Shown here in pieces: positions 1 to 8,931 of a stretch of 64,000 nucleotides of DNA. Numbering within the stretch: the first letter of the stretch is position 1; each line of letters starts with the position of its first letter. This stretch comes from JAIBCC01 sp963763855 (GTDB lineage: Bacteria; Acidobacteriota; Blastocatellia; Pyrinomonadales; Pyrinomonadaceae), in contig CAVXPU010000005.1 in assembly GCA_963763855.1 (NCBI GenBank), forward strand, positions 1 through 64,000, given 5' to 3'. The position numbers were made by a program, and so were the translations under genes. Under the pieces are notes generated by a model, which did not search any database, was not told the DNA's origin, and was given only the letters and a program-made list of their open reading frames with translations.

Positions 1-68
1 TACCAATTGATAATCTTAACCTTTTGCCGAAAAAACAACAAATTTATGCAATAATTAAACCTGATTCT

Positions 69-542
69 ATGCCTAAAATTGAACTCGAAACCATTATAAA
101 TGCACCGATCGAAAGAGTTTTTGACCTTGCCCGCTCGATCGATTTACACGCTGAAACTCTTTCTCACACCAATGAAAAAGCAATTGCGGGCGTAACGAAA
201 GGATTGATAAATCAGGGAGAAACCGTAACTTGGGAAGCGACCCATTTTGGTATTAGGCAGAAATTGACTTCAAAAATTACGGTTTGCGAAAAGCCGTTTA
301 GATTCAGCGATACGATGGTTTCAGGTGCTTTCGCACGATTTGATCACGATCATTTTTTTGAAGAAATTGATGGAAAAACCTTGATGAAAGACATTTTTGA
401 TTATGATTCACCTCTTGGCTTCTTAGGCAACATTGCGGATTTTCTTTTTTTGGAAAAATATATGAAAGACTTGCTTATTGTGAGAAATGATCTGATAAGG
501 AAAACGGCTGAAAGTGATGCATGGAGTAAATATATCATTTAA
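69..542 (+). CDS. SRPBCC-fold ligand-binding family protein
   Basis: A 157-residue protein with the START/Bet v1-like (SRPBCC) pattern: an opening strand 'ELETIINAPIERVFDLA', a central stretch with 'FDHDHFFEE', and a C-terminal helix ending in 'LIVRNDLIRKTAE'. Proteins of this type bind hydrophobic ligands in a helix-grip cavity and often act as cyclase/polyketide-like or cell-division-inhibitor-like domains; no specific ligand can be named. An upstream TTG at 24 is in frame, but the ATG at 69 begins exactly at the first strand, so I use 69. Its 3' end overlaps the convergent secreted-protein gene by 8 bp. Confidence 0.72.
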   Translation: MPKIELETIINAPIERVFDLARSIDLHAETLSHTNEKAIAGVTKGLINQGETVTWEATHFGIRQKLTSKITVCEKPFRFSDTMVSGAFARFDHDHFFEEIDGKTLMKDIFDYDSPLGFLGNIADFLFLEKYMKDLLIVRNDLIRKTAESDAWSKYII

Positions 543-1005
543 TCTTTTTCGCTAGTTTATCGCGATATTTCTTCACGTAACCTTCATCTTCCAAACGACT
601 TACATATACTCCCACGGTATAAAGTTTATTACCACGCACGAAGCCTTCGCCCAAAATTTTCGGGACTGCGTAATCCGATTTACTGTGTTCATTTTCAGGA
701 AGTTTTTGCAATTGTTTCAGCCGAAGCGACGCATTTTTACCGCTCGAAAAAACTTCTTCTTCGAAAAGGAACTTGTAAAAACTGCTGCCAACCGTGCATC
801 TTGCCAAAAAGCTCACTCTGCTGATTACACCAAATTCATTTTTGAGCCATTGCAAATGTTCATCTTTACTTTGAACGGTTGGAATTGATTCGATTGAATT
901 GACTTGTTTGCAACCTATTGAAGCAATTGCCGTTTTAAGATTTTGTGAATATACGGCTGGCGACAAAATGAGTAAAGCAAATATTATCAAAGAAGTTTTT
1001 TTCAT
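535..1005 (-). CDS. Secreted protein of unknown function
   Basis: 156 residues beginning with a clear Sec signal peptide (KK at positions 2-3, hydrophobic core, likely cleavage after 'AVYSQ'). The mature part is basic, with two cysteines (in 'IGCKQV' and 'LARCTV') that could pair. I do not recognise a family. The start has a good ribosome site (GAAGG) 5 bases upstream. It is the last of three minus-strand genes with short gaps (1638 to 535), probably one transcript encoding exported or membrane proteins. It converges on and overlaps the SRPBCC gene. Confidence 0.7.
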   Translation of the reverse strand: MKKTSLIIFALLILSPAVYSQNLKTAIASIGCKQVNSIESIPTVQSKDEHLQWLKNEFGVISRVSFLARCTVGSSFYKFLFEEEVFSSGKNASLRLKQLQKLPENEHSKSDYAVPKILGEGFVRGNKLYTVGVYVSRLEDEGYVKKYRDKLAKKIK

Positions 1006-1014
1006 AAATACCTT

Positions 1015-1476
1015 CTATTTTCTAAGTGTTTTCTGCTCGATCTTATCAAAAACTAAACTCACTTCATGAATCATTTCCGGCACGAAAATCCTTTCGCCAG
1101 TGGTTTTTGTGATTCGATATTCGTTTTTGATTCCGCCAAAATTTTTACTTATCCGATTTGCTGACATTTTCTCTATATCACTAAACAAACAAGTTTGCTT
1201 TCCTAAAGTAAATCCATTTTCGTGTAATCGCAAGATCTTTTTTCGCTGCGACATCCAACCAAAAAGTGTAAGCAATTGAATAATCAAAAAAGCCGTTGCC
1301 AGCAGAAAATAACCAATATTTTGCCTTAGCGAGAAAATAATTAGCATCGCCATAAAAAACATAAACGACAAAATTATCAAAATAAAAGCCTTTTGCAGAT
1401 GTGCTGGAGAAATCGGATGAACGCTCTCTATTTTACCCAGATTTTGTGGTTGTTGATTCATTTTTTTAGGCGTCAT
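1015..1476 (-). CDS. Two-TM membrane protein of unknown function
   Basis: 153 residues. Two adjacent transmembrane helices (about residues 28-50 and 55-75) are followed by a soluble C-terminal domain of about 75 residues with a PH-like strand pattern ('LRLHENGFTLG...LFSDIEKM'). This architecture resembles bacterial membrane proteins with a cytoplasmic PH-like domain, but I cannot assign a function. Two ATG candidates exist (1476 and 1461) and neither has a strong ribosome site. It sits 9 bp upstream of the secreted-protein gene and 30 bp downstream of the tiny secreted-peptide gene. Confidence 0.65.
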   Translation of the reverse strand: MTPKKMNQQPQNLGKIESVHPISPAHLQKAFILIILSFMFFMAMLIIFSLRQNIGYFLLATAFLIIQLLTLFGWMSQRKKILRLHENGFTLGKQTCLFSDIEKMSANRISKNFGGIKNEYRITKTTGERIFVPEMIHEVSLVFDKIEQKTLRK

Positions 1477-1506
1477 TATTGTTCATACTGTTTTACGTCT
1501 TGTAAG

Positions 1507-1638
1507 TTACCATTCCAATGGCGTTTGTAAATCTTCTAAATTCCTTTTCGATTCAATATCATTTGCCAATAGTTTATTTTGAGCGGGAACAGAAAAACCT
1601 AACAAACAAAATGCCATAAAAACCGATAAAAATTTCAT
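1507..1638 (-). CDS. Small secreted peptide (43 aa)
   Basis: A 43-codon reading frame, short enough to be missed by default gene calling. It begins ATG with a strong GGAGA ribosome site 6 bases upstream. The first 19 residues are a textbook signal peptide ending in 'SVPAQ'; the remaining 24 residues are charged and end in 'PLEW'. It leads the minus-strand group of three genes. It may be a genuine small exported peptide, or the N-terminus of a longer exported protein truncated by deletion. The intact ribosome site and clean stop favour translation. Confidence 0.5.
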   Translation of the reverse strand: MKFLSVFMAFCLLGFSVPAQNKLLANDIESKRNLEDLQTPLEW

Positions 1639-1730
1639 ATTCTCTCCAAGCTTATTTTTTCTATCGAAAACTTTTATGAGTATAAGATTTATTTGATTTT
1701 AGTTAAACTTCAATAACATTTAGGAAACTC

Positions 1731-1777
1731 GAACGTGAGTAAAGTGTGAGAACGCCCTTACTTACGTGCAGGCTTCA
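1731..1777. repeat. Imperfect inverted repeat, copy 1 of an interspersed element
   Basis: Imperfect hairpin whose right half (CGCCCTTACTTACGTGCAGG plus CTTC) recurs almost unchanged at 29620-29642, where it again pairs with an upstream GTAAGTGTG-like arm. It lies between the minus-strand group at 535-1638 and mtnC. The rest of 1639-1830 shows nothing beyond AT-rich, promoter-like sequence for the two divergent units. Confidence 0.5.
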
Positions 1778-1830
1778 GCATTTCAGTGAGCAAATTTGGA
1801 ATTCCCATGATTATGCTGCAAAATAGGGCA

Positions 1831-2532
1831 ATGAAAGCAATTTTGCTCGACATTGAAGGCACGACAACCCCGATTGATTTTGTCCATAAAACGCTTTTTC
1901 CTTTTGCGAAGAAAAACATTGGTGCGTATATTCGCGAAAATCTGAGCGGAATCGCGGAAGACATTACTCAGCTCAAACTTGAGTATAAACTTGATTTTCA
2001 AAACCAGATTTATGGCAAAAAATTTGTGGAAGATTCAGCAGAATCAGTTGCAGATTATCTTGAATTTTTAATTGATGTTGACCGTAAGTCCACTCCTTTG
2101 AAGTCTTTACAGGGGAAAATATGGCAGCAAGGTTATGAATCGGGCGAACTGAAAAGCGTTATGTTTGAAGACGTTCCGCGTGCGTTTGAGCGTTGGTATT
2201 CACAAGGAAAAACGATTGCGATCTATTCTTCGGGAAGCGTTTTGGCTCAAAAATTGATTTTCAAATATTCAAATTTTGGCGATTTGAGTAAATTTATTTC
2301 CGCTTATTTCGATACAAATGTTGGCGGCAAACGCGAGACTGAAAGCTATCAAAAAATCGCCGAGAAACTGCAAAATCGTAAACGCGAAATTTTGTTTATT
2401 TCCGATATTTTGGAAGAATTGGATTCGGCACATTTAGCTGGGTTTGAAGCGATTCTTGCAGACCGCGAAGGAAATCCTCCGCTCGAAAAGCCTCATCAAT
2501 ATTCTGTCGTACAAAATTTCGATGGAATTTAG
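1831..2532 (+). CDS. mtnC: Acireductone synthase (enolase-phosphatase E1)
   Basis: 233 residues of the HAD-superfamily E1 enolase-phosphatase. In the methionine salvage pathway this enzyme enolises and dephosphorylates 2,3-diketo-5-methylthiopentyl-1-phosphate to acireductone. Visible motifs: HAD motif I 'DIEGTTTPI' at residues 7-15 (Asp7, Glu9), motif II 'SSGS' at 133-136, Lys in 'GGKRE' near 167, and motif III 'FISDILEELD' near 189-198. Length matches the family. Earlier in-frame starts reach back to 1786, but 1831 puts motif I at its usual distance from the N-terminus. No other salvage gene is adjacent; msrA follows 51 bp downstream, so both may serve sulfur-amino-acid upkeep. Confidence 0.92.
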   Translation: MKAILLDIEGTTTPIDFVHKTLFPFAKKNIGAYIRENLSGIAEDITQLKLEYKLDFQNQIYGKKFVEDSAESVADYLEFLIDVDRKSTPLKSLQGKIWQQGYESGELKSVMFEDVPRAFERWYSQGKTIAIYSSGSVLAQKLIFKYSNFGDLSKFISAYFDTNVGGKRETESYQKIAEKLQNRKREILFISDILEELDSAHLAGFEAILADREGNPPLEKPHQYSVVQNFDGI

Positions 2533-2583
2533 GAATAATTTCACCGCTTTGAATCATTTAAATCTTTGTGTTGAAATAACTAT

Positions 2584-3123
2584 ATGGAAAATTTAGAAAC
2601 AGCAACATTAGCGGCAGGATGTTTTTGGTGCGTTGAAGCGGTTTTTGATGATTTGAAAGGCGTTACAGACGTAGTTTCGGGATATTCGGGCGGACACAAG
2701 GAAAATCCAACATATCAGGAAGTCTGCTCGGAAACGACAGGACACGCCGAAGTTGTGCAGTTAAAATTTAATCCCGACGAGATTTCTTTCGGTGATATTT
2801 TGCACGTATTTTTTGCGGTTCACGATCCAACGACCAAGGATCGACAAGGCAACGACATCGGTTCTTCATATCGTTCGGCAATTTTCTATCATTCCGATGA
2901 ACAACGCAAAACTGCCGAAGAAGTAATCGCAAGCCTCGATAAACAGGACATTTTTGATAATCCAATCGTTACGGAAGTTACGGCTTTCACAAATTTTTAT
3001 TCGGCGGAAAACTATCATCAGGAGTATTTTGCAAATAATCCGAATCAGCCTTACTGTGCCGCGGTTGTCGCTCCGAAAGTAATGAAATTCCGCAAAATGT
3101 TTGTCGATAGACTAAAAAAATAA
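2584..3123 (+). CDS. msrA: Peptide-methionine (S)-S-oxide reductase MsrA
   Basis: 179 residues. It carries the MsrA signature 'GCFWCVEA' at residues 12-19 with catalytic Cys13, followed by 'VSGYSGG', the substrate-binding 'GHAEVV', and the late 'YHQEYFANNP' motif. It reduces the S-epimer of methionine sulfoxide in proteins using thioredoxin. The length is typical of the stand-alone enzyme with no fused MsrB domain. It lies between mtnC and a GNAT gene that starts 5 bp after its stop, suggesting co-transcription. Confidence 0.95.
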   Translation: MENLETATLAAGCFWCVEAVFDDLKGVTDVVSGYSGGHKENPTYQEVCSETTGHAEVVQLKFNPDEISFGDILHVFFAVHDPTTKDRQGNDIGSSYRSAIFYHSDEQRKTAEEVIASLDKQDIFDNPIVTEVTAFTNFYSAENYHQEYFANNPNQPYCAAVVAPKVMKFRKMFVDRLKK

Positions 3124-3128
3124 CTCCC

Positions 3129-3605
3129 ATGAACATCGAAATCAGAGAAGCTATCGAAAGCGATATTCCGCAGATTTGTGCGTTGATTCATGAATTTGCT
3201 GAGTTTGAAAAGCTTTCGGAATTTTGCGAAGTTACGGAAAAACGTTTGCAAATTGCTTTGTTTGGCGATGGAAAAGTCGCGAAAGCTATTGTCGCAATTA
3301 CAGATAGCCAAATCCTTGCGTATGCGATTTTTTACCCAAATTTCTCCACTTTTCGGGGTCAACGCGGGATTTTTCTCGAAGATATTTACGTTAAACCTGA
3401 AATGCAGGGCAAAAATCTTGGCGAAAAGATGTTGCGTCATATTGCAAAATTCGCAAAATCGCAAGGTTTCGAGCGAATCGATTTTCAAGTTTTAGAATGG
3501 AACGAAAACGCGATTAAATTTTATAAAAAACACGGTGCGGTGGTTGACGAAACTGAGCGTCATTTCAAATTTACCGATCAAGCCTTTCAAAATCTTGCCT
3601 CATAA
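3129..3605 (+). CDS. GNAT-family N-acetyltransferase
   Basis: 158 residues with the GNAT fold: N-terminal 'IREAIESDIPQICALI', the central beta-strand 'GIFLEDIYVKPEMQG', the acetyl-CoA pyrophosphate loop at 'QGKNLGEKML', and C-terminal 'LEWNENAIKFYKKHGA'. This pattern is closest to spermidine/diamine acetyltransferase-like members, but the acceptor is not determinable from sequence. It starts 5 bp downstream of msrA in the same direction. Confidence 0.85.
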   Translation: MNIEIREAIESDIPQICALIHEFAEFEKLSEFCEVTEKRLQIALFGDGKVAKAIVAITDSQILAYAIFYPNFSTFRGQRGIFLEDIYVKPEMQGKNLGEKMLRHIAKFAKSQGFERIDFQVLEWNENAIKFYKKHGAVVDETERHFKFTDQAFQNLAS

Positions 3606-3678
3606 TTTTCTTGTCACAAAACCTTTTCGGGCGGTGTTTTCATAGTGTAAATCAAATCCAAGCTTACGGAGTTATATT

Positions 3679-4693
3679 ATGAAAATTATCAAATTAGCAA
3701 TATTGTCAATTATTTTGCTTTCTTATGTTTTAGTTTTACCACCATCACAATCCGCCCAAACGGTCTTAAACGGCACATGGAAAGCCAATGAAGACAACTG
3801 GAATCAGTTTCGCAAAAACAAAGATGATGACGATGATTGGAATGAAAAAGACGACAAAAGAGAGAAAGTTCAACTCCTTTTTCGGCACAAAAGCAAAAAC
3901 AATAATTCGATGAACGGAAAAGGGTTTGCCTATGAAGAATTGCAGGGACTGACCAAAGAACAGGTAAACGGTTCAAATATTCCGGTAAAATTTCAGATTA
4001 CCCGCGAAGCTGGAACAATTGAATGCGAAGGCAAATTTAATGACGGCAAAGGTTCTGGAGATTGGCGGTTTAATGCAAACAAAACTTTTTCAGATGCGAT
4101 GCAAAGTCGCGGTTTCAATCTTTGACGAAAACAAACTTTTTAATGCCGCGATGCTTGATTTAACTGTTGCATTTGTTGATGATGTGCGTTCGGCAGGCTT
4201 CAAAAATCTTGAGATGGAAGACCTTTTCAAAGCGAAGATTTTCAAAATTGATTCAGCATTTATGAAAGAAATGGCGGCAACGGGTTTTCCAAATCTCGAT
4301 ATGGAAGATTTAGTAAAAGCCAGAATTTTCAAGATAAACGCAAAATTTACTAAAGAAGTAACCGAGATGGGATTTGCCAAAGATTCGATGGAAGACTTGG
4401 TAAAACTCCGCATTTTCAAGATTACGCCCGAATATTTGCGTGAAATGAAAGCAATCGGTTTTAGTAATTTAGACGCCGAAGAAGCCACGAAATTACGAAT
4501 TTTCAAAGTTACGCCCGAGTTTGTGAAAGAAATGAAAGACGCAGGCTTGACGAATTTGTCGGTTGAAGAAGCAGTAAAACTTCGTATTTTCAAAATCGAC
4601 AATGATTTTATTAGTTGGGTTAAGTCTAAAGGAAATAAAGACTTAAATGTAGAAGATCTCGTAAACATGAAAATTCACGGGAAAATTAGATAG
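3679..4693 (+). CDS. Secreted protein with 31-residue tandem repeats (frameshifted)
   Basis: One gene read in two frames. Frame 1 (3679-4125) gives a signal peptide (cleavage near 'SQSAQ'), an Asp/Lys-rich stretch and a beta-rich domain ending at 'MQSRGFN'. Frame 2 continues from 'DENKLFN' to 4693. The second part holds about six repeats of roughly 31 residues with the core 'GFxNLxxEDLxKxRIFKI(T/N)xxFxKEM', likely paired helices. Removing one base around 4120-4124 joins the frames smoothly, so I read it as a single-base insertion. Similar repeat tails occur in Acidobacteriota exported proteins (recalled, not searched). Function unknown. A strong terminator follows. Confidence 0.7.
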
Positions 4694-4721
4694 ATTTTTC
4701 GCTCCAAACCCTACAAACCTC

Positions 4722-4753
4722 GAGAGGCAAGCTCAAGCTTTCCTCTCTTTTTT
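4722..4753 (+). terminator. Rho-independent terminator
   Basis: GAGAGG pairs with CCTCTC, with inner pairing AAGCT/AGCTT, followed by TTTTTT. It ends the transcript of the repeat protein and lies just before the exonuclease gene. Confidence 0.8.
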
Positions 4754-4773
4754 ATTGTGCTAAAATTTACTTA

Positions 4774-5346
4774 ATGGAAATTTTAGTCGCCCGGACAAAA
4801 GCGGAAATCGAATACGCTTACGAAAGATTTGCGGACGCAAAAGAAATTGGTTGCGATACGGAAACTTCGGGTTTGAGTTCGCGGACAAGCAAACTTTTCA
4901 GCGTTCAATTTTCCGATGGAAAATTTAATGTTTTGGTGCCGATTTCAGAAAATATTCCACTTGGTAAACTCTCAGAACTTCTTGAAAATCCTGATGTTAC
5001 AACGATTTTTCACAATGCGAAATTTGACCTCGCATTCCTTTCGGAAAATGGTTATGAAGTACAAAATGTCTTTTGCACGATGATCGCTGAAAAACTTTTA
5101 ACCAAAGGTGCGGGTCAATCCGCATCACTCGCTGAAACTCTATATCGTTATTTTGCGGTCGATCTGGATAAAAGCCAGCGAGCGAAATTTACGCGAAATT
5201 GGGATGGAATTTGGACGCCGGAACTTGTAAATTACGCCCTCTCGGATGTTATTTATCTGCCCGAATTAAAACGTCTGCAAGAAAGATGGATTCAAAAACT
5301 CAGATTGGAAGACGATTTTACTACTCAATTGCAAAGGCTCTTTTAG
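4774..5346 (+). CDS. RNase D-like 3'-5' exonuclease (DEDDy)
   Basis: 190 residues consisting of a single DEDD exonuclease domain. ExoI is 'CDTETSG' (Asp28, Glu30), ExoII is 'FHNAKFDLAFL' and ExoIII is 'YALSDVIYL', the tyrosine type found in RNase D and the DNA polymerase I proofreading domain. It lacks the HRDC domains of full-length RNase D, so it could process RNA or DNA 3' ends. It converges on the thioesterase gene with a 6-bp gap. Confidence 0.82.
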   Translation: MEILVARTKAEIEYAYERFADAKEIGCDTETSGLSSRTSKLFSVQFSDGKFNVLVPISENIPLGKLSELLENPDVTTIFHNAKFDLAFLSENGYEVQNVFCTMIAEKLLTKGAGQSASLAETLYRYFAVDLDKSQRAKFTRNWDGIWTPELVNYALSDVIYLPELKRLQERWIQKLRLEDDFTTQLQRLF

Positions 5347-5352
5347 GCGAAT

Positions 5353-5820
5353 TTACCAGCGATGATATGCCGGATGTCCTTCTTTAACTGCAACAAATGT
5401 TCCTCTGCAAGTTGCACAAACCTTCTCATCTGCAATCAATTCAGCTTCTATAATCGCCCGATCTTCGGCTGATTCCACAACTTTTGCTTTCAGATAAATT
5501 GTTACATCAATGGGAGTTGGACGCTTTAGTTTAACGTGAAAATCTGCAGTTACGGTGCAATCCGGTTCGGTTTTGCCGTTTCGTTTCATCAAAAAATAGG
5601 CGGCAGCCCAATTGGAATGACAATCGAGCAATGCTCCGATAATTCCGCCGTTTAGCATTCCGGGAAAGGCTTGATGATGCGATTCGGCGTGCCATTCGCA
5701 AAGTACCTCATCGTCTTCAACAAAGCTTTTAATCCGCAAGCCTTTTTCATTCGTTACACCACAGCCAAAACAAATTCCGTTTGGAGCGTAAGTTTCTTGA
5801 AGTGATTGCTTTTTATCCAT
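5353..5820 (-). CDS. PaaI-type hotdog-fold thioesterase
   Basis: 155 residues with the hotdog-fold thioesterase core: 'HHQAFPGMLNGGIIGALLDCH' around residues 48-68 (the catalytic HGG-like turn is here NGG), followed by strands 'DFHVKLKRPTP' and 'VCATCRGTFVAV'. Family members hydrolyse acyl-CoA thioesters. An N-terminal 'CFGCGVTNEKGL' contains a Cys-x-x-Cys pair common in this subgroup. The substrate cannot be predicted. Confidence 0.83.
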   Translation of the reverse strand: MDKKQSLQETYAPNGICFGCGVTNEKGLRIKSFVEDDEVLCEWHAESHHQAFPGMLNGGIIGALLDCHSNWAAAYFLMKRNGKTEPDCTVTADFHVKLKRPTPIDVTIYLKAKVVESAEDRAIIEAELIADEKVCATCRGTFVAVKEGHPAYHRW

Positions 5821-5927
5821 AAATTTACTGATATTTTAGCATAAACTTGATTGCACTTTGAGTCGCAAATAGCGTAAATTTATCTCACTTTCTTTGATCT
5901 TACCCGAAAAACTTTGGAGAAAATTCT

Positions 5928-7603
5928 ATGTTGGCTCTTTTGGCAATCGCTTTCCTGTCTTGGCTTGTATTTGGCTATTTCGCTTACGGGCTTTGGATCG
6001 CAAAACAATTCAAGCTTGATGACACTATAAAAACACCTGCAAACACTTTCAATGATGGCGAAGATTTTGTTCCAACCAAGCCTTTTTACTTATTTGGTCA
6101 GCATTTTTCGGCGATTGCGGCGGCTGGTCCGATTGCGGGTCCGATTATCGCTTGTCAATCATTTGGCTGGCTTCCTTGTTTGCTTTGGATTGCTCTCGGC
6201 GTAGTTTTGATCGGAGCGGTTCACGATTTTTCGGCACTAACTTCGTCAGTTCGCCACGGTGCAACTTCAATTGCGGAAATCACAAAAGAAAAACTCGGAA
6301 TCGGTGCAGGTCGTGCAATGATGGCGTTTATCTTTCTCGCCTTAATCTATGTATTAGTTGCATTTACGGATATTACAGCAGGAACTTTTGTCTCGGGAAC
6401 GGAAGAATTACAAGGCATCGGCGGATTCAATGCGGGCGGAGCGGTCGCGATTGCAAGCGTAATGTATCTAGGGCTTTCAATGATTTTCGGATTGTTGACA
6501 GATTCCTAAAACCGCCGCTTTGGCTGACGACAATTATCTTTGTTCCGCTGACGTTTTTCCTTTCATACCTTGGCACAAAATTTTCGACCATTTTGATTTT
6601 AGACCAAACAACTTGGGCTGTTTTAATACTTATTTACTGTTGCGTCGCATCGATAGTGCCCGTTTGGGCATTGCTTCAACCTCGCGGATATTTGGGCGGA
6701 TTCGTGCTTTATGCAGCGATTGCAGTTGGCGTGATCGGTATATTTTTTGGCAATTACGAGATTCAGCAGCCCGCTTTTCGATCTTTTGATATCGGCGGAA
6801 TGACGGGAACGATGTTTCCATTTTTGTTCGTAACTATTGCATGCGGAGCGTGTTCGGGATTTCATGGATTAGTTTGCAGCGGAACAACTTCGAAGCAGAT
6901 CGACAAAGAATCGCACACTCAAGCGGTCGGCTACGGTGCAATGCTGGCGGAAGGTTTTGTCGCATTTATTGCCCTCGTGACGATCATGATAATTACTTCC
7001 GAAGCCGCAAAAGGCGTTCCCGCAGGCAAGGTTTACGGCAATGGAATCGGTAACTTTCTGACGATTTTAATTGGCAAAGAAAATCTGCCTTTTGCCATAA
7101 CATTTGGAGCGATGGCTTTTTCAACCTTTGTTTTCGATACTTTAGACGTTTGTATGCGGCTCGGTCGTTACATCGTTCAAGAACTTTTTGGTCTCAAAGG
7201 CAGATTTGGAGCGATCATCGGAATGTTAATAACGGTGGCGATTCCATTTTTCTTGGTATTTACTGCTCCAAAAGGTAGTTATTTAGAATTTTGGACGCTA
7301 TTCGGAGCCTCAAATCAATTGCTCGCAGGTTTAACTTTGCTATCGATTTCGGCATGGCTCTATCAAGCCCGGCAGCGAATTGCTTTTACCCTAATTCCGA
7401 TGTTATTTGTTTTGGTGATTACACTTTGGGCATTAACAAAACTCGTGATCGGTAATTTTCAAGCATCAAAAGGGTTTGACATGAAGGCGGTAAACGCACT
7501 TGCGGCATCGGCTTTAATTACTCTTGCGGTTTATTTGATTATTACTGCACTGCTAAAATTACGGGGCGAACGGCGAAATCTTCAGCCCGCCGAAAGCATC
7601 TAA
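5928..7603 (+). CDS. cstA: Carbon starvation protein A family transporter (frameshifted)
   Basis: A CstA/BtsT-type peptide or pyruvate transporter of about 558 residues with many transmembrane helices. The start 'FGYFAYGLWIAKQF', the block 'FGQHFSAIAAAGPIAGPI' and the C-terminal 'FGASNQLLAGLTLL' are characteristic. The first frame stops at 6507-6509; the second carries the rest to 7603. Restoring one T in the GATTCC run near 6503 gives 'LLTDFLKPPLWL', which joins the parts exactly. The loss is in a short T run, so a sequencing deletion is likely. A ribosome site (TGGAG) precedes the ATG. Confidence 0.85.
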
Positions 7604-7612
7604 TATTTGATT

Positions 7613-8281
7613 ATGCTTGACGATAATTTTCTAGTAATTAATGAGGCTTTTGAGAGTTTTGACGTTTTGCCTGCCGAAATGGATTTTTTGCTTGCGGAGG
7701 GTTGGCGTAATTTCGGAACGTATTTTTTTCGACATAGTCTTGGCGTTTTTCGCGGTGAAATTCGCCGGGTGATTCCTCTGCGAATCCGGCTTTCGGATTT
7801 TACAATGTCGAAAAGTCAACGCCGTAATATACAGCGAAATCAGGATTTACGTGTTGTTGTTCAGCCAATTTTTATTGATAAAGAGAAAGAAGAATTATTT
7901 GATCGGCATAAACAACGCTTTGAAGAGTATCCGCCGGAATCGGTTTATACTTTCATATCAACTGAGCCCGCAACTATTCCTTCTGAAGCTTTTGAGATTT
8001 GCGTTTATGAGAATAAGAAACTTTTGGCTGTGAGTTTTTTCAATGTTGGAGCAGATTCGCTCTCTGGAATTTACGCGATGTTTGAGCCGACTGAAACGAA
8101 AAGAGGTTTGGGAATTTTAACGATGCTGCTTGAAATTAATTACGCGAAAAGCATCGGAAAAGACTTTTATTATCAAGGCTACGCTTATGAAGGCGAATCT
8201 TTTTACGACTATAAAAAGCGTTTTCGTTCGCTTGAAATGTATGATTGGGAAGGCAATTTTTGGATAGATTTTTCGGAATAG
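7613..8281 (+). CDS. Arginyl-tRNA-protein transferase-like (GNAT) protein
   Basis: 222 residues. The order of motifs ('LRIRLSDFTMSKSQRRNIQRNQDL', then 'GIYAMFEPTETKRGLGILTMLLEI', then 'YYQGYAYEG...MYDYKKRFRSLEMYDW'-like sequence) matches the C-terminal half of Ate1/Bpt aminoacyl-tRNA-protein transferases. The Cys-rich N-terminal part of classical ATE1 is missing, so it may be a diverged transferase with another acceptor. In-frame TTG at 7607 is possible, but ATG 7613 is preferred. It follows cstA by 9 bp. Confidence 0.68.
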   Translation: MLDDNFLVINEAFESFDVLPAEMDFLLAEGWRNFGTYFFRHSLGVFRGEIRRVIPLRIRLSDFTMSKSQRRNIQRNQDLRVVVQPIFIDKEKEELFDRHKQRFEEYPPESVYTFISTEPATIPSEAFEICVYENKKLLAVSFFNVGADSLSGIYAMFEPTETKRGLGILTMLLEINYAKSIGKDFYYQGYAYEGESFYDYKKRFRSLEMYDWEGNFWIDFSE

Positions 8282-8282
8282 A

Positions 8283-8729
8283 TCAAGTTTGCTTAAAGCT
8301 AGCATCGCGAAAATTCTGCCTTTTGGGAAAATGGAAAAGCATTCCAATTGTTCCTAAGAAAAACCAGGCGAAAAAATACGGATAATTAAAAGCGACTCCC
8401 AAAACGAGTCCTAAAATACTGATCGATTCGCAAAAAGCACAACCAACGATCAAACCTGTTTGCAATAATTTCGGCTGCTGTTCGTCGATTGCATTTTGAA
8501 CCGCCTGAAACCTCAAAAATAGCGAAATAAATAAGTTCATAATCGCTATAAGCCCAAATATTGCAACAACTACAAAGTTTGCACCCAAAAACGGCTGGCT
8601 AAAATCAAACTTAAAAAGTTCGGGTTTTGTAGTGTATAAAATCAGAAAAAACGTAGATTGAGCGATCAGAAAAGCTGACCACAAAACCATACTTGTTCGA
8701 TATTGAAATTCGGTATTTGGTTTAGACAT
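8283..8729 (-). CDS. Four-TM membrane protein of unknown function
   Basis: 148 residues with four hydrophobic helices at about 15-33, 48-68, 88-108 and 112-130. The third helix carries Glu in 'GCAFCESISILGLVLG', which resembles the Glu-bearing helix of rotary ATPase c/K subunits, although the rest does not convincingly match that family. A single-gene unit, convergent with the ATE-like gene. Confidence 0.55.
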   Translation of the reverse strand: MSKPNTEFQYRTSMVLWSAFLIAQSTFFLILYTTKPELFKFDFSQPFLGANFVVVAIFGLIAIMNLFISLFLRFQAVQNAIDEQQPKLLQTGLIVGCAFCESISILGLVLGVAFNYPYFFAWFFLGTIGMLFHFPKRQNFRDASFKQT

Positions 8730-8931
8730 ATTTTTTCTTCAGCCATTATACTGCTTAGCCATTTTGAGAAAAAGCGAACATGTTGAAAAATTGACCTCAT
8801 GCTCATAAACAAAGCTATTATTGACTTTAGCTTTTACACAGCCTGTTTCGGGTGCTAATATACAGACTATACTTAAATTGCCCCAAAAGTTTTCACAAAG
8901 CCCCTACAATTTAATATTCTGGAGAAAAACA

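Noticed and set aside
3612..3645. TGTCACA...CATAGTG pair as another class 2 promoter before the repeat protein
   Set aside because: The second box does not match CGTCTT and the 23-nt register fails; at most a different promoter type.
4019..4693. Repeat protein as an independent gene starting at 4019
   Set aside because: The first codons overlap the upstream frame, lack a ribosome site, and the two frames join into one signal-peptide-bearing protein after a single-base correction.
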